From positions 8,783,001 through 8,847,000 of the forward strand of contig JAPYXD010000698.1 in NCBI GenBank assembly GCA_030998225.1: a DNA stretch of 64,000 nucleotides. Direction: 5' to 3'. Under the pieces are notes generated by a model, which did not search any database, was not told the origin of the DNA, and saw nothing but the letters and a program-made list of their open reading frames with translations. Below, in pieces: positions 1-12,800 of this stretch. Within the stretch, counting starts at the first letter, position 1. Each line of letters starts with the position of its first letter. Source of the DNA: Diplolepis rosae (taxonomy: Eukaryota > Arthropoda > Insecta > Hymenoptera > Diplolepididae). Both the position numbers and the translations under genes were made by a program.

Positions 1-335
1 ATAAAAAAAATATCCCAAAATAAAGAATAAAAATGTTGTAGTTATTTTTTGTAGCTAGAGTGCTTTTCATACTCAAAAAGTTGCTACATATTGTAAGGAA
101 CAAAATTTAAAAAATCATGAAAATTGGTTAAAAAACAAAAAAGTTATTCAAAGTCAAAAAATGTCAAAAAATGGCCAAGAAACTCATAATATTTAGTTTA
201 AAAATACATAAAGGTGCTGGAATTTAAAAAAAAATCCAAAACATTTCCAAATAAAGTTGGTGAGCATAATAAAAAAGTGATACGGAAGGTTTAAACTCAA
301 AAATTAAAAATATAAAAGATGGCGGATCCCCTTAA
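1..335. repeat. Dispersed repeat, left-edge copy
   Basis: This AT-rich stretch ends GGATCCCCTTAA. Its reverse complement is recognisable at about 26400-26620, sharing the TTTTTGACATTTTTTGACTT-type segment. Its first 70 bases reappear directly around 26620-26653 plus 27117-27150, and its last 35 bases at about 28160-28200. It looks like one arm of a larger foldback that continues off the left edge. Confidence 0.6.
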
Positions 336-681
336 GGGGGTCTTATCGTCTAAAGGTTTTAAAAAATCAATTTTTCTTTTTGTGCATATACATTTTTACA
401 GCCATTATTAGCACAAAAAATGGACAAAAAATTGTTTTCTTTCAAAAATCTGCAATTTTGAGAAATTTATGTATTTCTAAAAAATTGTGTGTCTGGCCAT
501 AGACAAGGGGATAACAAATAATAGTTTTGCGGTTTTTTTCTTTAAGATTATCTGAAAGGTCAAAATTCAAAAATAAACAAATACATTCATAAAAACTGCG
601 TCCAAAAATCATTTGTAGTTTTCTCATAGTTGATTTTTAAAAATAGGGCTCGAAAATAAGGTGTTACACGATAAGACCCCC
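336..681. mobile_element. TTAA-flanked foldback MITE next to a splice donor
   Basis: Inverted ends GGGGGTCTTATCGT at 336 and ACGATAAGACCCCC ending at 681 are each flanked by TTAA (332-335 and 682-685). TTAA duplication is the mark of piggyBac-type and some other cut-and-paste elements. There is no coding potential, so it is non-autonomous. It lies in gene B's intron, ending about 16 bp from the exon 4 donor. Confidence 0.7.
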
Positions 682-702
682 TTAAGTAAAATAGAAACTT
701 AC

Positions 703-848
703 GTGGTAGGTTCGTCGAGAAAAATAAGAGGAGGGTTATTTACTAATTCGAGAGCAATTGAGAGTCTTCTTCTCTCACCACCTGATAACCTTTCGGTAAT
801 TGTGTCCCTCGCTCCATTCAGTCTCAAAGTCTCAATAATCTCATTTAT
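703..848 (-). CDS. Gene B exon 4 (signature and Walker B)
   Basis: This 146-bp exon starts [15 protein letters not shown]. It has the signature [16 protein letters not shown], with Glu where gene A has Gln, and LIFLDEPT. The phase-2 exit at CCAC|GTAAGT makes the D-loop start Thr or similar. A transposon-like element ends only about 16 bp beyond the donor. Confidence 0.94.
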
Positions 849-3800
849 CTGGAAAATGAATTTCACCACTTTACTCCAAAATAAGAAGGCTCAATACTTT
901 CCAATTTTATAAATATATTTTCATCTAAAAAGTTTCATATTTGACAATATTTTTTCTCTCTTAATCAAAGTAATAACTGAAATGTGCAATTCTTTATTTA
1001 ATTATACAGTTTCCATTTTAATTGGTCTTCTCCACTTCACTTTCAATTTTAAGAAAGCGAATTAGCTTTTCATGTAACTTCTTTAACTTTCACCTGTTCT
1101 TTATTAAAAGTCTTATGAACTCTTATTGAATTAATCACTTGGATCATAATTCAAATATTAATTATGGAATCGTATTCTGTCTAGAAGGAATATTTAATTA
1201 CTTGTCAAATTTTGCAAAATTGTTGCAGTTCTAACAATTCCAGTTCTTTTCAATTTTTTCTAATTTTCTACAACTTTAGGACCATTTTGCAAAAAGCGTT
1301 CGCTCGTTTTTGCAGAAAATTCGAATAATAGTTATAGGAAATAAAATTGCAAGAAGTTTTATAACATTTAATAAAAATGTTCATTGTATTTTATTGTAAA
1401 AAGAGATCGTCGACAGGGTTATTTTTTATTTTAGATGTTTTATTTATTCTGTGAAAGGTACTTGTGATTTTTTAATACAGACATTTTTTTATAGCTGTTA
1501 ATGGGATACTTTATTCTGACATAAGAGAGATAAGGTATCTATTATGGAAACTAAACCGCGTGTTTTACTCTCTCGTATATAAAATTTTATTTCCAGTGGG
1601 AGCGATGAGAGCTCTAGTTTAACTACAGTATCATTTATACTCTACTCTTTTGTGTGCCATAATAGCACTTCCGGTTGCTTCAAAACCGACTTTGCCTTTT
1701 ATGATGAACACAATCATCTTTAAAGTCAAAAAATCTTTTAAGTCTCATCTAAAACAGAAGCCTCACTCTCTTGAAAAAAGTTTATTTCCAATAAAAATAA
1801 TTGATGAGAATGGGGTTTTCTAATAAATACATAAATAAATTTATAATTAATAATAAATAAGCTACTATTTGAGAAGAAAATTGTACATTTTTGTAAAACT
1901 TTTTAATTCCATTTTGTAATACTGATTTAAATTTTGCAGTGAATTTCTTCAAATACAACTTTTTGCTGGGTTTCGAAGTTTTAGAAAATTTAAAACGTAA
2001 TTAGGAAATATTTAGAAATTATTCTAATTTTATTATATTTTATAGCAATAAAATAATGAAAATAAATATCAATAAAAATATTTGATTTTTGGAGCCATAG
2101 AAATATCCACAATGAAAATCGGGTTTTATAATAAATAAATAAATTACAATATATAATAAATAAGTTACTATCTGAGAATAAAATTGTAATTTTTTGTAAA
2201 ACTTTGTAATTCCATTTAGTAATGCTGTTTTAAATTTTGCTGCGAATCTTTTCAAATACAACTTTTTGCTGGGTTTCGAAGTTTTAGAAAATTTAAAACG
2301 TAATTAGGAAATATTTAGAAATTATTCTAATTTTATTATATTTTATAGCAATAAAATAATGAAAATAAATATCAATAAAAATATTTGATTTTTGGAGCCA
2401 TAGAAATATCTCCAATGAAAATGGGGTTTTATAGTAAATAAATAAATATATAATAAATAAGTTACTATCTGAAAATAAAATTGTAAGTTTTTGTAAAACT
2501 TTGTAATTCCATTTAGTAATGCTGTTTTAAATTTTGCTGCGAATCTTTTCAAATACAACTTTTTGCTACGATTCGAGGTTTTAGAAAATTTAAAACGTAA
2601 TTAGGAAATATTTAGAAATTATTCTAATTTTATTATACTTTATAGCAATAAAATAATGAAAATAAATATCAATAAAAATATTTGATTTTTGGAGCCATAG
2701 AAATATCCACAATGAAAATCGGGTTTTATAATAAATAAATAAATTACAATATATAATAAATAAGTTACTATCTGAGAATAAAATTGTAATTTTTTGTAAA
2801 ACTTTGTAATTCCATTTTGTAATGCTGTTTTAAATTTTGCTGCGAATCTTTTTCAAATACAACTTTTTGCTGGGTTTCGAAGTTTTAGAAAATTTAAAAC
2901 GTAATTAGGAAATATTTAGAAATTATTCTAATTTTATTATATTTTATAGCAATAAAATAATGAAAATAAATATCAATAAAAATATTTGATTTTTGGAGCC
3001 ATAGAAATATCTCCAATGAAAATGGGGTTTTATAGTAAATAAATAAATATATAATAAATAAGTTACTATCTGAAAATAAAATTGTAAGTTTTTGTAAAAC
3101 TTTGTAATTCCATTTAGTAATGCTGTTTTAAATTTTGCTGCGAATCTTTTCAAATACAACTTTTTGCTACGATTCGAGGTTTTAGAAAATTTAAAACGTA
3201 ATTAGGAAATATTTAGAAATTATTCTAATTTTATTATACTTTATAGCAATAAAATAATGAAAATAAATATCAATAAAAATATTTGATTTTTGGAGCCATA
3301 GAAATATCCACAATGAAAATCGGGTTTTATAATAAATAAATAAATTACAATATATAATAAATAAGTTACTATCTGAGAATAAAATTGTAATTTTTTGTAA
3401 AACTTTGTAATTCCATGTTGTAAAGCTGTTTTGAATTTTGCTGCGAATCTTTTCAAATACAACTTTTTTCTGGGATTCGAAGTTTTAGAAAATTTAAAAC
3501 GTAATTAGGAAATATTTAGAAATTATTCTAATTTTATTATATTTTATAGCAATAAAATAATGAAAATAAATATCAATAAAAATATTTGATTTTTGGAGCC
3601 ATAGAAATATCTCCAATGAAAATGGGGTTTTATAGTAAATAAATAAATATATAATAAATAAGTTACTATCTGAAAATAAAATTGTAAGTTTTTGTAAAAC
3701 TTTGTAATTCCATTTAGTAATGCTGTTTTAAATTTTGCTGCGAATCTTTTCAAATACAACTTTTTGCTACGATTCGAGGTTTTAGAAAATTTAAAACGTA

Positions 3801-6800
3801 ATTAGGAAATATTTAGAAATTATTCTAATTTTATTATACTTTATAGCAATAAAATAATGAAAATAAATATCAATAAAAATATTTGATTTTTGGAGCCATA
3901 GAAATATCCACAATGAAAATCGGGTTTTATAATAAATAAATAAATTACAATATATAATAAATAAGTTACTATCTGAGAATAAAATTGTAATTTTTTGTAA
4001 AACTTTGTAATTCCATGTTGTAAAGCTGTTTTGAATTTTGCTGCGAATCTTTTCAAATACAACTTTTTTCTGGGATTCGAAGTTTTAGAAAATTTAAAAC
4101 GTAATTAGGAAATATTTAGAAATTATTCTAATTTTATTATATTTTATAGGAAAAACACATTTTCACCAGAGAGATATTAAAAAAATCATTTAATTTTTCT
4201 CTAAAGGATCTGATACTTTAAAAGAAGAAAATATAATGTGCGAAGAATTCAAATGTGTTTAGAATTCCCATCTTGGTTGAGTGCCAGAAATTTTATAAAG
4301 TGAAGTTTAAATTCTTGATGATATCTACTTAACTTGAAACTTCTGTTCACGCACTTAACCATCAAAATGCAAATAAATGTGCATTGAATCATTTTACCCA
4401 CTGAGACTTTCAAGATTGTATTTTTATTGGTTGTATTATAGATTTTATCTGATCTAAATATTGTACTTGCTAATTCAACCTTTGCTTTTTCAAAAACAAG
4501 ATGCTATATTTTGTTCTTAACTACTTTTTAAAATTTTTTCTTCCATTGTAAACTTTTTTTAAAAAATATAGTTCTGCATAAATAAAAATAAAATACTTAT
4601 TGAATAACTTAAGGACATTCAAAATTTAAAAATAGTCAAAGATGTTCAATTTAGATTGGATTGAAGTATTTTATTTAAAAAAATTTAAAATACATTTTTT
4701 GCAAATGTATTCGTCCGGTTTTTTATTTTTTCTGGATCCATTAATTTTTTATTCCTATTATTCCAAGTAGAATTATGGAGTAATCTTTTGCATATTTGTC
4801 ATGTGAGATCTCATTTTACTACATTTAAATTCTGTTTACGAATTTATGAAATTCGTAAGTATTTTTGGATTCATAATAAAATTATATATATAATCAGCCT
4901 TGAAGAATCTCTGCTATGATTTATCATTTTTTTTATTCAAATCGATATAACTTGAGAAAAATCTATTAAACTTACAGCTGCTAATTTTTCGGACTTGTTT
5001 AATCTTTTTCCGAGTTTGAGATCTGCAGCAAAGCTCATTGCTTCAAGAACACTAAGTCTAGGCTGAAGTAAATCCTCTTGCATAATATAACAAGACGATC
5101 TTCTAAAGTCTCGAAGTTCCCTGGGTTGTCCATTTATGGAAATTAATCCAGTCGCTCCATCACATCTGAAAATAATTATTAAGAAAAAAAAGTATAAAAA
5201 TATTGATTTCAGAGAAATCGGCAATTTTATTAATCATTATTAAATGTTAATTGATACAAAAATATTTTTTGTTTTTAAATAAATATTTATCATGACCCCA
5301 ATCATTTTGAAAGGTTTTTGTTGTCTCTGATTAGTTTTATGACATATACAAATTTTATTGACGGCATCGACTTCTGCAGGGCCTAAAAGATTATAAACTC
5401 TCGGGTTTTTAAAAAGTAGAACTCCAAAGTGAACTCTGATGCATAAGTCAGTTTTTACCTGAGTTTATTCATTGTTCTTTGAATTTTAACTGAATTTTTC
5501 AACCAGAACAAACTTTTTTTCCGTAAAAATCGAAACTCGATAAAGCTTTTGCAATTTAAACAATTGCTTAATATTGAATGAAATAATATTGTTGAAATTG
5601 GTAATTTTTCAGGGTGACTTGTTTTTATCATTAATTAGGGGATATTTTACAGGAATTTTTGTTACCCATCTTGATTCCTCTACTAAAAATCCCAGATAGG
5701 TTGCGGATAGAACCTATCTATCCGGCCTCTATGAGGTCCTAACAGGGAATATATGGGGGCAATAAAAAAAATATCTATCCAGTTTCTATCGGCGTCTTAT
5801 AGGGATTTTCATTCCGGGCCCTATCCGGACTCTATCATTTCCTAATTGGGTATATATCGCGGCAATAACAAAAATATCTATCCAGTTTCTATCGGCGTCT
5901 TATACGGATTTTCATTCTGGGTCCTATCCAGCCTCTACCTAGTCGTAACCGGGAATATATCGGGACAATAACGAAAATGTCTATACAGCTTCTATCGGAG
6001 TCTTATACGGACTTTCATACTGGGTCCTATCCGGCCTCTATCAGGCCCAAATTGGGAAAATATCGGGGCAATAACAAAAATATGTATCCAAATTCTATCC
6101 GCGTCTTATAGGGATTATGATTCTGGGTCCTATCCGGCCTCTATCAGTTCCAAACCGAGAATATATTGAGGCAATAACAATAGTGTCTATCCAGCTTCTA
6201 TCGGAGTCTTATACGGATTTTCATTCTGGGTCCTATCCGGTCTCTATTAGGTCCTAACAAGGAATATATCGGGGCAATAACAAAAATATCTATTCAATTT
6301 CTATCGGAATCCTATACGGATTTTCATCCTGGGTATTATCCGGACTCTATCTGGTCTTAACCGGAAATATATCGGGGCAATACCAAAAATATATATCCAG
6401 TTTCTATCGGCGTCTTACAAGGATTTTGATTCTGGGTCCTATCCGGCCTCTATTAGGTCCTATCAAGGAATATATCGGGGCAATAACAAAAATATCTATC
6501 CAGTTTCTATTGGAATCCTATACGGATTTTCATCCTGGGTATTATCCGGCCTCTATCTGGTCCTAACCGGAAATATATCGGGGCAATACCAAAAATATTT
6601 ATCCAGTTTCTATCGGAATCTTATAGGGATTTTTATTTCGGGTTGTATCCGGCCTCTTTCAGGTCCTAATCGGGAATATATCGGGGCAAAAACAAAAATG
6701 TCTAATATCCAACATCTATCGGAGTCTTATACGGATTAGCATTCCGGGCCCTATCCGGCCTTTATCAGTTCCTAATTTGGAATATATCGGGTCAATAACA

Positions 6801-9800
6801 AAAATATCTATCCAGTTTCTATCGGAATCCTATACGGATTTTCATCCTGGGTATTATCCGGCCTCTATCAGTTCCAAATTGGGAATATATCGGGACAATA
6901 CCAAAATTATCTATCCAGTTTCTATCGGAATCCTATACGGATTTTCATCCTGGGTATTATCCGGCCTCTATCAGTTCCAAATTGGGAATATATCGGGACA
7001 ATACCAAAATTATCTATCCAGTTTCTATCGGAATCCTATACGGATTTTCATCCTGGGTCCTATCCGGCCTCTATCTGGTCCTAACTGGAAATATATCCGG
7101 GCAATACCAAAAATATTTATCCAGTTTCTATCGGAATCTTATAGGGATTTTTATTTCGGGTTGTATCCAGCCTCTATCTGGTTTAACTGGGAATATATCG
7201 AGGCAATAACAAAAATATGTATCCAAATTCTATCGGCGTCTTATAGGGATTATGATTCTGGGTCCTATCCGGTCTCTATCAGGTCCTAATTGGGAATATA
7301 TCGGGGCAATAACAAAAATATCTATTCAATTTCTATCGGAATCCTATACGGATTTTCATCCTGGGTATTATCCGGACTCTATCTGGTCTTAACCGGAAAT
7401 ATATCGGGGCAATACCAAAAATATCTATCCAGTTTCTATCGGCGTCTTATAGGGATTATGATTCCGAGCCCTATCCGGCCTTTATCAGTTCCTAATTGGG
7501 AATATATCACGGCAATAACAAAATTATTTATCCAGTTTCTATCGGAATCCTATACGGATTTCCATTATGGGTCCTATCCGGCCTCTACCAGGTCCTAACA
7601 AGGAATATATCGGGGCAATAACAAAAATATCAATCCAGTTTCTATCGGAATCCTATACGGATTTTCATCCTGGGTATTATCCGGCCTCTATCAGGTCCTA
7701 ATTGGGAATATAACGCGGCAATAACAAAAATATCTATCCAGTTTCTATCGGAATCCTATACGGATTTCCATTATGGGTCCTATCCGGCCTCTATCTGGTC
7801 CTAACTGGAAATATATCCGGGCAATACCAAAAATATTTAGCCAGTTTCTATCGGAATCTTATAGGGATTTTTATTTCGGGTTGTATCCGTCCTCTTTCAG
7901 GTCCTAATCGGGAATATATCGGGGCAATAACAAAAATGTCTAATATCCAACTTCTATCGGAGTCTTATACGGATTTCCATTCTGGGTCCTATCCGGCCTC
8001 TACCAGGTCCTAACAAGGAATATATCGGGGCAATAACAAAAATATCAATCCAGTTTCTATCGGAATCCTATACGGATTATCATCCTGGGTATTATCCGGC
8101 CTCTATCTGGTCCTAACAGGAAATATATCGGGGCAATAACAAAAAAATCTAACCAGTTTCTGTCGGCGTCTTATAGGGATTATGATTCTGGGTCCTAGCC
8201 GGTCTCTATCAGGTCCTAATTGGGAATATATCGCGGCAATATCAAAAATATCTATCTATTTTTTATCCACGCCTCATAGGGATTTTGATTCTGGGTCCTA
8301 TCCGGCCTCTATTAGGTCCTAACAAGGAATATATTGGGGCAATAACAAAAGTATCTATCCAGTTTCTATGGGAGTCCTATACGGATTTTCATCCTGGGTA
8401 TTATCCGGCCTCTATCTGGTCCTAACCCGAAATATATCGAAGCATTAACCAAAATGTCTATCCAGTTTCTATCAGCGTCTTATAGGGATTATGATTCTGG
8501 GTCCTATCCGGCCTCTATCAGGTCCTAACCGGCAATATATCGGGGCAATGAAAAAAATGTCCATCCAGTTTATATCGGCGTGTTATAGGGATTTTAATTC
8601 CGGGTCCTATCTGACCTCTATCCGTTTTTTTACGGGTGATGTCTTTTACGCTATCCGGTTCTATTTCTCAAGAATACACTGTATAGGACTCAGTTGGATG
8701 CCGATTTTAACTTTGAAGAAAATGAATTTCTATTTCTGTGTTCCGGAAAGATCCCATATAGACCCACATCACAAGATTGCACTTTTTCCAAATACACGAT
8801 TTGTCTCTTGACCCTGAAAATATTCGGATAAACTCAAATGATTTCCGTATAAGAAATAATTACCCAGGCAGAGCCTGAATAGACCCGTATACAAGGCCTC
8901 TCCATTTCCTAACCCGATCTTATCCGGGTTCTATTCTATCCTATCTGGAATTTTAAACAGGGTATTTAGTGCCATATTCATCTGATTATTTTTATCAGAA
9001 TGCTTTTGGGTTCGATGCCCTGAGTTAGAGTTGCTGAGTCTAATAAACATTATGTACATCTGACTAAAGGAAGAAATCATCAAAAGGTCAAGTTAGGTTA
9101 AAACTGATTAATAATTAATCTATAGTTCTTTCTCTTATTGAAGTTTATCATGAGAAATATACTAACAACGTTTTTTGTCTTCTGTTTAGACTAATTTAAT
9201 GTTTCGACACAATTTACGATTACCATTCATATTATCTCAATGTCAAGCACGAGTAGATAAATGATTCTGTCTTTAAAACACTATTGTTATTCTTTTATTT
9301 AATAACAAAACCTCACTTATTTTATTTGACAAATTACAAGATATTATAACAAGTTTACAAAAATCCTTACTTATATCCAGCTAAAATGTTAAGTAAAGTT
9401 GATTTTCCAGCACCCGAGGGTCCCAAAATTGCACTTAATTCCCCAGATCGGAATTGCCCACTGACTCCTCTTAAAATCACCTTTGAACCTGAAAACAAAT
9501 TCAATCTTAAATATTATTAAACAATCATTGCACAATAGTAAATAATAGATCTTGAAGAAAAATTATGAGATGGAACAATTTTTTTTTCATTTTAAAGAGT
9601 AAGGGGTCCTACATGTACCACGTGATTTCATTGGGGAAAGGGGCGGGGGGGGGGGGGGGTCAAGCCTGCTCCGCATGGTTTTACAGAGTTGTTTAAAAAA
9701 ATACAAAATAAAAAAATTTTAAAGTTTGTTGTTTTATTTTTGTTTCACAAGACATAGAAGAAAACCACGTAATTATATAAATTTTGAAGTAGCTGCCTCG

Positions 9801-12800
9801 TGTAAAAAACAAGTCTCCGGGAAAACATATTTAATTATACTTTTAGAAATTGTAATGTATAAGTTTTGAAAAAGAAAGGGTTATTTTCTATGAAAAGTTT
9901 TTAAATGCATGGAATTATATATTTGAAACTTTCAATCTTGGCTGAGCTCTTTTTGACATAAATACCAATTTTTCAAAATTTTTGAGATTTTAAGGTAGTT
10001 TATCCACAAATCTTAGACTTCAGGCAAAAATAGATAATTTTGCTTCCAAGAATAGCAATATTATTAATGAAGGGCTAATTTGGAAGAGAAAAGATTATTT
10101 TCCAAGAAAAAAGTTTGAAACATGAAAGAATAATGCATTTAACAAATTTTATTCTTACCCGAACTTTTTTTCTTATCGCTTCATAACAAATTTTAAAAAA
10201 TGATGTGATTCTAATAAATCACAGATCATTCTTTCAGGAAAAAGATTCTCTACAACTTGACCGTTTCCAATTTTCTAAAATGAATAATTTATTACCAATT
10301 TCAGAAATTTGTTTATAAAAATTTTGTTTTGGAAAATTGATTTTTAATGGTTTCAGCCATTAAAGAATTTATTTCAAAAAATTGGGAACGATAAAGTTGT
10401 GGAGATTCTTTTTCCTGAAAAAATTATTCGTGATTTATTAGAATCGCACCATTATGTAAAATTTGGTATGAAACGATAAGGAAAAAAGTTCGGAAAAAAT
10501 AAAATTTGTTAAATACATTATTTTTTTCTGCATTTCAAATTTTTTTCATGGAAAATAATCTTTTCTCTTTCAAATTAGCCCTTCAATAATAATATAGCCA
10601 TTCTTGAATGCAAAATTATCTATTTTTGCCTATAAGGTATAATTTTCGTTGATGAAAACTACCTTAATAGATAAAAAATAAATAAGTGAATTCTCTATAA
10701 CTTGACTGCGGATAATTTTTTAATACAATTAAATTAATGGCAAACAATAATATCACGTATCCATGACATTTATTACTATTATTTTTATTATAATTATGGT
10801 CACTGATATCATTATTATAATAATCACTATTATAACAAACACTATTAATATTCTTAATCTCAAGACTTGGGAATCTTTCTGTCATTAATATTTTTCTTAA
10901 TATTGATTATTATCAATAATGATTGAAACTGTTTAATCATAAATAAATGAGTGATTTGTAATGAAATGATGGCGTAAGGATTTTTAATAATTAATAACAA
11001 TTTAATTATCCTTATTATTATCCACATTATTATTGTTATCATAATAATAATAATTATTATTATCATTATTATCATTTACTTATTGCAATTTTATTGCCTT
11101 TATTATTCAATGATTGGTAGCTGATGATAATTGTACATATTATTTTTGTTTATTATAAATTATGTCATTATTATTATTATTCTCATATGATTTTTATTAT
11201 ATCCATGACCAATGTAATCAGTAATTTATTTCCAATTGTTAATCAACCGTAACAATAATATTGAATATTTATTAATATTTTTCATTCAAAAAATCGTTTG
11301 TTTATTATTTTGAGCAAAAAAAAATTCATTTTTAAAAAGTGAATGCGATTTAGTTGTGAAAAATCTTTCTTTCAAGAAAATAAGCTCTCATTTACTCAAA
11401 TCCGATCAGGTTTAAAAACTTGCTATCTATTTGCATTAAAGAAATTTAATAAAGGTTTAAGATTGTTGAATAGATCATTTATGCATATTTAGAATATTTT
11501 TATAGAAAGTAGTTTTTTTGCATTAAAATGATATCATCAATAATATAATATTACAAATTTTGAAAGTATAACTGAATATTTTTCCCTGTAAACTGTTTTT
11601 CAAGGAGGAAACTACCTTACAATGTATGACTTGGGCGAAAATGATTCAACAGTAATACTGTTTCAGGAAAATTACTTTAATCACTTCCATTTTCTGTTTG
11701 CAACTTTTAAATCGTTTATCAGTTCTAGAGCCATAAAAGATTGACGATACTTTAATGACATTATTCAGAACACCACAAATTGCACTGCTTGCAACAAAGA
11801 AGAATCGTGACACCGTTCTTCTGATTGAAATTATGAAGCAAATTATAGTTTAGTTAATGGAAAGTGCATAAATTGTATGAACAAAGTGTTCTTTTTCTGC
11901 TACAATGTAATGGGATTTCTGCTGAGTAGAAAAGTGGATGCAAATTCATTTGATAATAGAGAAAATTTTTCTATTCTTAGAAAATATATTTATTTCTTCA
12001 CTGCTATGTTTCAATGTCATTTTGAATATTTTTAACTCTCTTAATGTTCATCTTCAATTTTAAATTATGATAGTCAATAAATTTTTGGTCTTTAAATTTA
12101 TGAATTTAATAGATTCATTTGCCATGTAATGTGAAATCAATTAATTAATTATTCATACGCAAGGATATTCTGAAGGATTTCATTACTAAGAATTTACATT
12201 TTTTCTATAATAGTAAAACTCAAAAAAGGTCAAAGGATGTTGATTTGTAAAAAGTCATTAAACCCCGCAGCTGATTATACGTCGTATACTTCAGTGTTTT
12301 AGTACTAATGCAATTTAGTTATAAATTCCTATTTTTATATTTAGAGTTTTTGGAAAAAATTATTTTGAAGAATCATTATTTTTGTTTGTAAATTTAGTTT
12401 TATTCATTTCAATATTGTATTTTAAATTTGTCCGTATTGAAAATTTAAAATGTCACTCGAAAATGTTTAATTTCAGAAACTCCTCATATCTCAATTTTAT
12501 AATTTAACAAATTTTATAATTTGTATTTTATATTGATATTAACTAAGTAAATATTGTTATTCGAATGGAATAAAATAAGTATTGTTATATTAGCCACCTT
12601 TTGGTGGCAAATTATTAAGATCAAAATTTGCAATGAACAACAATTTTTGTGTTCAGGAAAATTTTGTATTGAAATTTCAACTAAATATTGTTGCAAATAA
12701 AGTTGCAAATGCACAGACAAAAATATAGAAATGACAACTTTTTTTGGCTGACCCAATAAACTTTTAGTTTTCCCAACAAAAGAGTTTGTTACTGTTTTTT

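Noticed and set aside
2040..4062. Six near-identical minus-strand frames starting [14 protein letters not shown]
   Set aside because: They are copies of one satellite unit; one unit breaks the frame, and no start context, splice site or known domain supports a gene.
6777..7598. Open frames of 170, 75 and 102 codons rich in SGLYPASI-like words
   Set aside because: They lie in the 103-bp array and arise because the unit has few stops; the unit length is not a multiple of three, so the frame drifts and no protein repeat is conserved.
1790..8640. CRISPR arrays
   Set aside because: Units are contiguous long repeats with no unique spacers, and the genome is eukaryotic.
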